From the NCBI GenBank assembly GCA_964520885.1, contig CAZFQD010000036.1, positions 1 to 17,994 on the forward strand: a stretch of DNA of 17,994 nt. The letters are read 5' to 3'. This stretch comes from CAZFQD01 sp964520885. GTDB lineage: Bacteria > Bacillota > Clostridia > Oscillospirales > SIG519. Position numbers and translations under genes: made by a program. A model generated the notes under the pieces. That model ran no database searches. It was not told the origin of the DNA and saw nothing but the letters and a program-made list of their open reading frames with translations. Positions 6,556 through 13,068 of the stretch are shown here, one piece after another. The first letter of the stretch is position 1. Each line of letters opens with the position of its first letter.

Positions 6556-7542
6556 TTAATTAAAAATATATAAAAATATCAATGTTATAAATGCACTTAA
6601 AAAGCCTTGCAGAGTTTTTCCAATTATGTATGCTCTTTTATTTAAACAACTATTTGAAAGTATTGCAAACACTTGAAAATGAACCGATAAACCCGACCAT
6701 CCAATAACAATTGCTAAAATAAATAATTGTATTGCTGAAGGGATTGTAGTTGAGGCATTAACACCGTTGGCAAGTTCAAGAAAACCAACCAATAACTGTT
6801 TAATATATACTCGACTTATAGGTAAAAAATTTGATAAGAAAACGGAAATATTGTCAAATATCATATATCCATTAACAAGACCAATAATAACAGAAAAAAA
6901 GCAAACAAAACCACAAATATATGCCATATTTATTGCAGAAGATTTAACCGATATAACTAATGAATTAACAATACTTTTTCTCTTGAATATTATGTTGCTA
7001 TATGAATTGTTGTTTAGATTATCTTTCCACAGATGTCCAAAAGCTATGCCAACAATAATTGATGCCACTATTTGAGAAAAGTATAATAAAGCACCAATCT
7101 TAACACTTCCAAATATTGCAACTCCAATTCCACCAATTATAAATGAGGGACTGCAATTATTACAAAAAGCTAAAATTCTCTCGGCTTCACTTTTGTTGCA
7201 ATTGCCGTTATTATATAAATCCAATGCAATTTTGGCACCAATTGGATACCCTGCAATAATTCCTAATATTATTGCAATAGCACACGAACCGTTTAAATTA
7301 AATATTGGCTTTATGATTTTATTAAATAGTTTGCCGATGTCATTTGCTAAACCAGTTTCTATAAATAAAGATGAAAAAACCAATAATGGAAATATAGATG
7401 GAATTAATATATTGAAGCATAAATTGACTGCATTTTTAATGTAGTCAATTACTATTTTTGGGTTAATTAATAGTAAAAGAGTTCCTAAAATTATTAATAT
7501 GTAAAACACTGTATTTAGTATATTTATTTTTTTCTTAATCAT
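6556..7542 (-). CDS. ylbJ: Sporulation integral membrane protein YlbJ
   Basis: 328 residues, about eight hydrophobic spans. It matches the YlbJ family, mother-cell membrane proteins needed for a normal spore, related to the nucleoside-recognition (Gate) domain of SpmA/SpmB-type proteins. Recognisable stretches are LIPSIFPLLVFSSLFIETG, the GYPIGAKIALDL segment and EAERILAFCNNCSPSFI. Bacillus YlbJ is about 400 residues, so this is a shorter form that seems to lack part of a central loop. No frameshift is visible. ATG 7542 follows GGGGTG at 7553-7558. A CATATAAT element (minus strand, 7566-7573) fits the -10 consensus of sigma-E. The gene is divergent from yqfC, another sporulation gene. I see no clear terminator after it, so read-through into tRNA-Pro is possible. 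Confidence 0.9.
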   Translation of the reverse strand: MIKKKINILNTVFYILIILGTLLLLINPKIVIDYIKNAVNLCFNILIPSIFPLLVFSSLFIETGLANDIGKLFNKIIKPIFNLNGSCAIAIILGIIAGYPIGAKIALDLYNNGNCNKSEAERILAFCNNCSPSFIIGGIGVAIFGSVKIGALLYFSQIVASIIVGIAFGHLWKDNLNNNSYSNIIFKRKSIVNSLVISVKSSAINMAYICGFVCFFSVIIGLVNGYMIFDNISVFLSNFLPISRVYIKQLLVGFLELANGVNASTTIPSAIQLFILAIVIGWSGLSVHFQVFAILSNSCLNKRAYIIGKTLQGFLSAFITLIFLYIFN

Positions 7543-7631
7543 ATTTTAAATTCACCCCATAACAAATTATATGCAAAATTATGTATTTTAATAAAAATTT
7601 AAGAATAAATTTATAACAGGAGGCGAAAAAG
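7543..7631. promoter_or_regulatory. Divergent sporulation promoter region (ylbJ / yqfC)
   Basis: For ylbJ (minus), CATATAAT at 7566-7573 matches 7 of 8 positions of the sigma-E -10 consensus but has no good -35. It also contains TATAAT, so sigma-A use cannot be excluded. For yqfC (plus), TGTATTTT (7582-7589) and AATAAATT (7604-7611), 14 bases apart, are a weak sigma-E-like pair. AGGAGG for yqfC is at 7619-7624. Confidence 0.35.
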
Positions 7632-7928
7632 ATGAGAAAAAAAATAAATATTAGAGAAAAAAAAGATAACCCATTAAAAAAAATTGGAAAAATTATTGAA
7701 TTGCCACAAGAGTTTTTGGAGGGAGCAACACATATTGAGATAGCAGGCAATAGAGAAATAATAATTGAAGGTTGTAAAGGAATAATTGATTATACAGAAG
7801 AAAGCATTAAATTAAGTGCTGGCAAGTATGCAATATTGATTATTGGTAAGAATTTAGAAATCAAAAACTTATTTGATGAAAGTATTATTATTAATGGTTT
7901 TATTATAAAAATTGAATATATATTTTAA
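7632..7928 (+). CDS. yqfC: Sporulation protein YqfC
   Basis: 98 residues, matching the small YqfC family of endospore formers (about 93 residues in Bacillus). The basic N-terminus is followed by a beta-rich core: LPQEFLEGATHIEIAGNREI, then the IIDYTEESIKLSAGKYAI segment, typical of the family. The molecular role is not established. Its fixed position before yqfD suggests a joint function in the mother cell during engulfment. A strong AGGAGG just before ATG 7632 sets the start. yqfD follows 21 bases after the stop. Regulation by sigma-E is expected from the family but only weakly visible here. Confidence 0.92.
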   Translation: MRKKINIREKKDNPLKKIGKIIELPQEFLEGATHIEIAGNREIIIEGCKGIIDYTEESIKLSAGKYAILIIGKNLEIKNLFDESIIINGFIIKIEYIF

Positions 7929-7949
7929 AATTATAAAGTGGGTGAGTAA

Positions 7950-9137
7950 ATGATTTTTTTAAGATTATTAAATTTATTAATAGGATATGTTGTTTTTGAA
8001 TGTAATGGATATTTTATTGAAAGATTTTTAAACATTACAGCTAAAAGAAGAATAGGATTATGGGGAATAAAACGAATAAATATAGCAACTGTTCGAGCAA
8101 AAATCAAAGCAAAAGAGTTCATACAGTTAAAAGAAGTTGCAAAAAAATCAAATACTAAAATCAAAATTATCCACAAAAGAGGGCTGCCATTTATTTTGCA
8201 TAGATATAGGAAAAGAAAAGGTTTTTTCATTGGAGTTATTTCTTTCTTTTTAATGTTATGGATTTTATCTTCTTTTGTTTGGTCAATTGAAATCAAAGGA
8301 AACATAAAAGTAAATAGCGAACAAATAATGCAAACATTAAAAGAAAGTGGAATTTTAAGTGGAAAACTAAGTATTTTATGTAATATAAATGATGCAAAGT
8401 TAAGGTTACTAACTAACCATAAAGAGTTATGTTGGGTTGATGTTGCTATTAAAGGTAGCAAGGTTATTATTTCTGTAAAGGAAGGAATTTTGCCACCTCA
8501 AATAATTCCAAAAGATAAACCATGCAATATAGTTGCAAAAAAGGATGGACAAATTACTTTTATAGAGGCTTATGATGGAATAAAAGCTGTCCGAAAAGGG
8601 GATACAGTTAGTAAGGGAGAGTTATTAATTAGTGGAGTTATTGATAGCACTTTAAAAAGTTATTTATTAGTTCATTCTCGTGGAATAGTAAAAGCAAGGA
8701 CATTAACACATCTAAAAACTGAAATTTCATTAAAAAAAACTGAAAATATTAAAACAGGATTATTTTATAAGAGATATTGCTTGCAATTTGGAAATTTAAG
8801 TGTAAAATTATACTTAGGAGATAAAATAAAATATGAACAATTTGAAAAAAACGAATTAATAAATGAACTTGCAATTGGGAAGGATATTATCTTACCAATT
8901 AGATTTATTACAGAAGTATTTTATGAAACGGCTCAAACTACAACAGAATTTACGCAACAGGAAGGGGAATTGCTTTGCGAAATAGCAATTAAGGAAAAAG
9001 AAAAGAACGAACTAATTGGAACATTGTTGGAAAGAAAAATAACATTTAAAAATGAAAATAATGTTGTGATTTGTGAGGGAGAATATATTTGTGAGCAAGA
9101 AATTGGACAAGAGGAGAAAATAGAAAAAAATAATTGA
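7950..9137 (+). CDS. yqfD: Sporulation protein YqfD
   Basis: 395 residues, the normal length of YqfD (398 in Bacillus subtilis). The N-terminal cytoplasmic part is very basic (LWGIKRINIATVRAKIKAKE), then one membrane span at about 91-112 (FFIGVISFFLMLWILSSFVW), then a large extracytoplasmic beta-rich region whose first strand (EIKGNIKVNSEQIMQTL) resembles the POTRA/FtsQ-like fold. A later segment (DGQITFIEAYDGIKAVRKGD) looks like a lipoyl/biotinyl-type barrel. YqfD is needed for sporulation in the mother cell, mechanism unclear. The ribosome binding site is weak (GTGGGTGAG, ATG 7950), consistent with coupling to yqfC. phoH starts 13 bases after the stop. Confidence 0.93.
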   Translation: MIFLRLLNLLIGYVVFECNGYFIERFLNITAKRRIGLWGIKRINIATVRAKIKAKEFIQLKEVAKKSNTKIKIIHKRGLPFILHRYRKRKGFFIGVISFFLMLWILSSFVWSIEIKGNIKVNSEQIMQTLKESGILSGKLSILCNINDAKLRLLTNHKELCWVDVAIKGSKVIISVKEGILPPQIIPKDKPCNIVAKKDGQITFIEAYDGIKAVRKGDTVSKGELLISGVIDSTLKSYLLVHSRGIVKARTLTHLKTEISLKKTENIKTGLFYKRYCLQFGNLSVKLYLGDKIKYEQFEKNELINELAIGKDIILPIRFITEVFYETAQTTTEFTQQEGELLCEIAIKEKEKNELIGTLLERKITFKNENNVVICEGEYICEQEIGQEEKIEKNN

Positions 9138-9150
9138 AGGGACGAAAAAA

Positions 9151-10110
9151 ATGATAGAACAAACCTTAAGATTAAGTAATGATATTTTGGTTAGCGATTT
9201 ATATGGAAGTTTAGATGAAAACATAAAATTAATAGAAAAAGAATACGATGTTTCAATTGTTAATCGCGGTTCAGATATGAAAATTTCCGGTAAAAAAAAT
9301 AATGTAAATTCAACCGTAAAGGTTTTAAATAGTTTAAGTGAAATAATTAGAAAAGGCGAACCAATAAATGAACAAATAATTAGGTATGTAATATCTTTAA
9401 CATATGATGGAAACGAAAATAGTATTAAAGATTTGTTAGATGATATAATTTGTATTACATCTAAGGGAAAACCAATAAAGCCAAAAACTTATGGCCAAAA
9501 AAAGTATGTTGACGACATAAATAAAAATATTATTACTCTTGGAATTGGTCCTGCCGGAACGGGAAAAACATATTTAGCGGTTGCAATGGCTGTAGCGGCT
9601 TTTAAGGCAAAACAGGTTTCAAGAATAATATTAACTCGTCCTGCTGTGGAAGCGGGGGAAAAATTAGGATTTTTGCCCGGAGATATGCAAAACAAGGTGG
9701 ACCCATATTTAAGACCATTATATGATGCACTTTATGATATGATAGGTGGAGAAGTATATCTACGAATGATTGAAAAGGGAATAATAGAAATTGCACCTTT
9801 GGCTTTTATGAGAGGACGAACTCTTGATGATTCATTTATTATTCTTGATGAAGCACAAAATACAACTACCGAACAAATGAAAATGTTTTTAACTAGATTA
9901 GGCTTTTCTTCTAAAGCTGTTATAACAGGTGATATAACTCAAATAGATTTACCATTTGGAAAAAAATCCGGTTTAATTGAGGCTTCAAAAATTTTAACCG
10001 ATGTAGAAGGAATAGCTATCAGTTATTTTACTGAAAAAGATGTTGTGAGACATCCTTTGGTTCAAAAAATTGTTAGTGCTTATCAAAAATATGAGGAGGG
10101 AAAAGCGTGA
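9151..10110 (+). CDS. phoH: PhoH-like ATPase
   Basis: 319 residues. An N-terminal KH-like region (1-110) precedes a P-loop ATPase domain with Walker A GPAGTGKT at 133-140 and Walker B FIILDEAQNTT (D233, E234). The RPAVEAGEKLGFLPGD motif is a PhoH signature. The family has helicase-like P-loop architecture and is linked by gene neighbourhood to ybeY and to RNA metabolism. The exact substrate is unsettled. GAAGGGA precedes ATG 9151. It ends in TGA at 10108-10110, overlapping the GTG of the short ORF before ybeY. The pgpH (yqfF) gene that separates phoH from ybeY in Bacillus subtilis is absent. Confidence 0.96.
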   Translation: MIEQTLRLSNDILVSDLYGSLDENIKLIEKEYDVSIVNRGSDMKISGKKNNVNSTVKVLNSLSEIIRKGEPINEQIIRYVISLTYDGNENSIKDLLDDIICITSKGKPIKPKTYGQKKYVDDINKNIITLGIGPAGTGKTYLAVAMAVAAFKAKQVSRIILTRPAVEAGEKLGFLPGDMQNKVDPYLRPLYDALYDMIGGEVYLRMIEKGIIEIAPLAFMRGRTLDDSFIILDEAQNTTTEQMKMFLTRLGFSSKAVITGDITQIDLPFGKKSGLIEASKILTDVEGIAISYFTEKDVVRHPLVQKIVSAYQKYEEGKA

Positions 10111-10130
10111 AGCTTATAAATAATGAATAA
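10107..10130 (+). other. Seven-codon ORF overlapping the start of ybeY
   Basis: The strong site AGGAGGG (10094-10100) is 6 bases before a GTG at 10107 that begins MKLINNE and stops at 10128-10130, overlapping the ybeY ATG at 10123 in another frame. ybeY itself has no site at proper distance (22 bases from AGGAGGG). MKLINNE resembles the usual start of clostridial YbeY proteins, so this is either a coupling leader or the old N-terminus cut off by a small indel. Confidence 0.45.
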
Positions 10131-10593
10131 CATTTTTTATTATAAATTTGATAATATTGAAAAGGACTTATTATTAAAAGCTCTTGTTAAAAAAGTAGTT
10201 AATTTTACTTTGAAAGAGCAAGGATTTAATGAAAAATCTGAAATATCTGTTACTTTTACTAATAATGAAATTATAAGAAAAATTAATAATGAATATAGAA
10301 ATATTGATAATGAAACTGATGTATTATCATTTCCAACTGTTTCTGACGGTGAAAAATTTGAAATAAATCCAACTAATGGTGCATTTATGTTGGGGGATAT
10401 TGTTATTTCAATTGAAAAAGCAAAACAACAAGCAACAGAATTTAATCATAGTATTGAAAGAGAAGTAGCATTTTTAACTGTTCACAGCTTGCTTCATTTA
10501 TTAGGATATGACCACGAGTTATCAAATGATGAAGAAACTATAATGTTTAATAGGCAAGAAGAAATATTACTAAATTTAGGTTTTGAAAGATAA
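10123..10593 (+). CDS. ybeY: Endoribonuclease YbeY (rRNA maturation)
   Basis: 156 residues. YbeY is a metal-dependent RNase involved in 16S rRNA 3'-end processing and 70S ribosome quality control. The zinc site HSLLHLLGYDH (H121, H125, H131) is intact and fits HxxxHxxGxDH. The conserved NNEYRNIDNETDVLSFP segment upstream is also complete. ATG 10123 is the only usable in-frame start because TAA lies six bases before it. It lacks its own ribosome binding site, so initiation probably relies on coupling with the short GTG ORF at 10107 or with phoH. Era, encoded two genes on, also acts on the 16S 3' end, which fits the conserved cluster. Confidence 0.95.
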   Translation: MNNIFYYKFDNIEKDLLLKALVKKVVNFTLKEQGFNEKSEISVTFTNNEIIRKINNEYRNIDNETDVLSFPTVSDGEKFEINPTNGAFMLGDIVISIEKAKQQATEFNHSIEREVAFLTVHSLLHLLGYDHELSNDEETIMFNRQEEILLNLGFER

Positions 10594-10609
10594 AAGAAAG
10601 GACGAAAAT

Positions 10610-11062
10610 ATGCTTAAAAGTTTAATTATAAGTTTTAAAAATGCAATTAGAGGAATTGTAATTTGTATAAAAAATGAAAGAAATTTTAGAATACATATTG
10701 TTGCTATAATATTTGTGCTATGCTTTTCTATTATTTATGAGTTGACTTTAGCTAAATTAGCTATTATTTTTGCTGTATTCTCACTAGTTTTATTTGCTGA
10801 ACTAATCAATTCAGCAATAGAGGAAATACTTAATATACATGTTGATTGTTATAATATATATGCTCGAAATGCGAAGGATATTGCTGCAGGTGCTGTATTG
10901 GTAACTGCTATATTTTCAGTAGTTATTGCAGTTTTGCTTTTTAGAGATGAGCAAGGTTGGCAAAGGGTTATTAATCTATTTATTTTCAATTCTTTTACTA
11001 TAATAATCTTTGTTTGTTTAACAGCTTTATCAGTAATATTTATTATTGGTAAAAAAAAATAA
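10610..11062 (+). CDS. dgkA: Diacylglycerol / undecaprenol kinase
   Basis: 150 residues from ATG 10610, which follows AAAGGAC at a normal distance. An in-frame TTG at 10583 lies inside ybeY and is unlikely. The family signatures AELINSAIEEI and AKDIAAGAVLVTAI, which carry the metal and ATP-site acidic residues, are present. Gram-positive DgkA phosphorylates undecaprenol, recycling the lipid carrier of wall synthesis. Bacillus DgkA has about 123 residues and three spans. Here a fourth hydrophobic segment (FIFNSFTIIIFVCLTALSVI) extends the C-terminus. cdd, which often follows dgkA, is missing and era comes next. Confidence 0.92.
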   Translation: MLKSLIISFKNAIRGIVICIKNERNFRIHIVAIIFVLCFSIIYELTLAKLAIIFAVFSLVLFAELINSAIEEILNIHVDCYNIYARNAKDIAAGAVLVTAIFSVVIAVLLFRDEQGWQRVINLFIFNSFTIIIFVCLTALSVIFIIGKKK

Positions 11063-11084
11063 TCATATTTTGAAAGGATAAATA

Positions 11085-11978
11085 ATGAATAAAATAATAA
11101 AAAGCGGCTTTGTTTCAATAGTTGGAAAACCAAATGTTGGTAAGTCAACTTTGCTTAACAAACTTATTGGAGAAAAGGTTGCAATAGTAACTCATAAGCC
11201 ACAAACAACAAGAAATAGCATAACTGCAATTTTAAATACTGAAAATTCTCAAATAGTATTTATTGATACTCCCGGAATGCACAGACCTAAGACTAAACTG
11301 GGTGAAATAATGGTAAAAAGTTTTGGCAAGGCCATTTCTGATAACGATATTGTCTTATTTGTTGTTGAACCAACAAATAAACTACAAGGTGTTAATTTGC
11401 ACATTATTGAAAGATTTAAAGCTTTAAATCAAAAGGTAATTTTAATCATTAATAAAATTGATACAGTTAGCAAAGAAAAATTAATATTAGCAATTTCTGC
11501 ATATAAAGAACTTTATGAATTTGTTAGTATTATTCCAATTTGTGCCTTAGATGGTGATGGAGTAAAAATAATAATTAGCGAAATTGAAAAATTGCTTGAG
11601 ATAGGTCCAATGTATTTTCCTTTAGATATGTATACAGACCAACCTGAAAAGCAAATAGTTGCAGAAATTATTAGAGAAAAGGCTTTGAAATCGTTAGATG
11701 ATGAAATACCACATGGAATTGCAGTTGAAATAGATAAATTTAAAGAAAGAGAAAATAAAAAAATATTAGATATTTGCGCAATAATATATTGCGAAAAAGA
11801 TACACATAAAGCAATTATTATTGGTAAAAAGGGTGCTACTTTGAAAATTATTGCTTCAAGAGCAAGGCAAGATATGGAAGTTTTTTTTGGATGCAAGGTA
11901 TATTTACAGTGTTGGGTTAAGGTTAAAGATGATTGGAGAAACAATGGAGGCTTACTTAGAAATTTTGGATATGAATAA
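11085..11978 (+). CDS. era: GTPase Era
   Basis: 297 residues, standard length. The GTPase domain shows G1 GKPNVGKS (14-21), G3 DTPG (61-64) and G4 NKID (123-126). The C-terminal KH domain contains IIIGKKGATLKIIASRAR. Era binds the 3' end of 16S rRNA and is needed for assembly of the 30S subunit. ATG 11085 is preceded by AAAGGAT, 22 bases after dgkA. No terminator is obvious after its stop. A possible internal promoter follows before yqzL. Confidence 0.97.
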   Translation: MNKIIKSGFVSIVGKPNVGKSTLLNKLIGEKVAIVTHKPQTTRNSITAILNTENSQIVFIDTPGMHRPKTKLGEIMVKSFGKAISDNDIVLFVVEPTNKLQGVNLHIIERFKALNQKVILIINKIDTVSKEKLILAISAYKELYEFVSIIPICALDGDGVKIIISEIEKLLEIGPMYFPLDMYTDQPEKQIVAEIIREKALKSLDDEIPHGIAVEIDKFKERENKKILDICAIIYCEKDTHKAIIIGKKGATLKIIASRARQDMEVFFGCKVYLQCWVKVKDDWRNNGGLLRNFGYE

Positions 11979-12008
11979 TTTAATAATAATTTATTTAGAA
12001 TTGAATAT

Positions 12009-12036
12009 TTGATAAATTGGTGGAGAAAATTATATT
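12009..12036 (+). promoter_or_regulatory. Candidate promoter for yqzL-recO
   Basis: TTGATA (12009-12014) and TATATT (12031-12036) are 16 bases apart, each 5 of 6 to consensus. It lies in the 117-base gap between era and yqzL, giving a leader of about 50 bases. In such AT-rich sequence chance matches are common. Confidence 0.4.
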
Positions 12037-12095
12037 AAGTTTTTAAATATAAAACTAAATTTAATGTTAAGAAAATACGGAAAGGAAGAAATCAA

Positions 12096-12236
12096 ATGGA
12101 TAGGAATATAGCTTGGAGTATTTTTAAAAGAACAGGGAATGTAGAGGCATATATGCTCTATAAGGAGTTAAACACCAAAAATGATTTTAACAAAAGTAGC
12201 ATTAAAGAAAACAAAATGGAATTATTAATTAAATAA
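12096..12236 (+). CDS. yqzL: YqzL family small protein
   Basis: A 46-codon gene with AAAGGAAG at 12081-12088, 7 bases before ATG 12096. The first half, IAWSIFKRTGNVEAYMLYKE, matches the YqzL family pattern (tryptophan, then K/Q-TGN, then Y-LLYKE). YqzL is a small conserved Firmicutes protein encoded between era and recO in Bacillus, which is exactly the position here. Its function is unknown. The C-terminal half is lysine-rich and not recognisably conserved. Confidence 0.85.
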   Translation: MDRNIAWSIFKRTGNVEAYMLYKELNTKNDFNKSSIKENKMELLIK

Positions 12237-12241
12237 AATAA

Positions 12242-12266
12242 ACTTTATGGATTTTATCCATAAAGT
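12242..12266. terminator. 11-bp perfect hairpin between yqzL and recO
   Basis: ACTTTATGGAT (12242-12252) pairs exactly with ATCCATAAAGT (12256-12266) around a 3-base loop. No T-run follows on the plus strand, so it is a poor plus-strand terminator. On the minus strand a T-rich run follows it. It may be an attenuating or RNA-stability hairpin for recO. Confidence 0.45.
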
Positions 12267-12318
12267 ACATAATAACATCGGAGGTCGGAGAAACGGAATT
12301 AGAAAAGAGTTGATGTAA

Positions 12319-13053
12319 ATGCATATCAATACATATGGAATAGTTATTAAGACTATTAATATAGGTGAACGAGATAAATTTTTAACTATAATTACTGCCG
12401 ATTATGGGAAAATATCTGTATTTTCAAAGGGAGCAAATAGTTTAAAGAGCAAGTTGGCATCCGCTTCAAATCTTTTTGCTTATTCAAAATTTGTTTTGTT
12501 CAAAAACAATAATAAATATTCGCTTAATAATGCAGAATTAATTGAAATATTCTATAATTTAAGAAATGATATAAATAAATTGTCTTTAGCTCAGTATTTT
12601 GCTGAATTAACGGGAGTTTTAGCTGTTGAAGATGCAAATTGCATGGAATTACTTAACTTTTTTTTAAATACTTTATATTTGTTATCAACAAAAGACAAAA
12701 ATTTAAAACTAATTAAGTCAGTTTTTGAATTAAAAGCTTTATCCTATTCAGGTTATATGCCTGATTTAGAGGGCTGTCATCATTGCGATAAAAATGAAAA
12801 TTTGTTTTTTAGTTATAAGGATGGATATTTACTTTGTGGACAATGCAATCATACATTGCCAAAAGAATGTGTCTTACTTACAAAAGGAATATTAACAGCA
12901 ATAAGATATATTTTAACAGCAGAAGATGGCAAGGTATTTAGCTTTACACTTGATGAAAAATCACTTAATATTATGAGCGAAATAGTTGAGAAATACTTAC
13001 TATTACAATTAGACCACAGATTTTCAACTTTAGATTTTTACTCAAAATTATAA
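12319..13053 (+). CDS. recO: DNA repair protein RecO
   Basis: 244 residues. RecO works with RecR and RecF to load RecA onto SSB-coated single-stranded DNA. The N-terminal OB fold (about 1-80) starts with the typical GIVIKTINIGERDKFLTI. The zinc site is CHHC (C153, C156) with CGQC (C173, C176). The start ATG 12319 is preceded by TAA in frame, itself directly after another ATG (12313), so upstream extension is impossible. Only a weak AAAAGAG site is close, while the strong GGAGG at 12280-12284 is too far away. The BspA-like gene begins 15 bases after the stop, so the two are probably cotranscribed. Confidence 0.95.
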   Translation: MHINTYGIVIKTINIGERDKFLTIITADYGKISVFSKGANSLKSKLASASNLFAYSKFVLFKNNNKYSLNNAELIEIFYNLRNDINKLSLAQYFAELTGVLAVEDANCMELLNFFLNTLYLLSTKDKNLKLIKSVFELKALSYSGYMPDLEGCHHCDKNENLFFSYKDGYLLCGQCNHTLPKECVLLTKGILTAIRYILTAEDGKVFSFTLDEKSLNIMSEIVEKYLLLQLDHRFSTLDFYSKL

Positions 13054-13068
13054 AGGAGAATTAAGATT

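Noticed and set aside
7535..7750. 71-codon minus-strand frame overlapping ylbJ start and yqfC
   Set aside because: It crosses the divergent promoter region and runs antisense to yqfC. There is no ribosome binding site and no recognisable motif.
7931..8461. 176-codon minus-strand frame opposite yqfD
   Set aside because: It is a shadow of yqfD on the opposite strand. The plus-strand product matches the family throughout.
10583..10609. TTG 10583 as start of dgkA
   Set aside because: It lies inside the end of ybeY without a ribosome site. AAAGGAC is well placed for ATG 10610.
11979..12095. Remnant of cdd between era and yqzL
   Set aside because: No frame shows the cytidine deaminase zinc motifs (HAE, PCxxC). 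The stretch is AT-rich non-coding sequence with a possible promoter.
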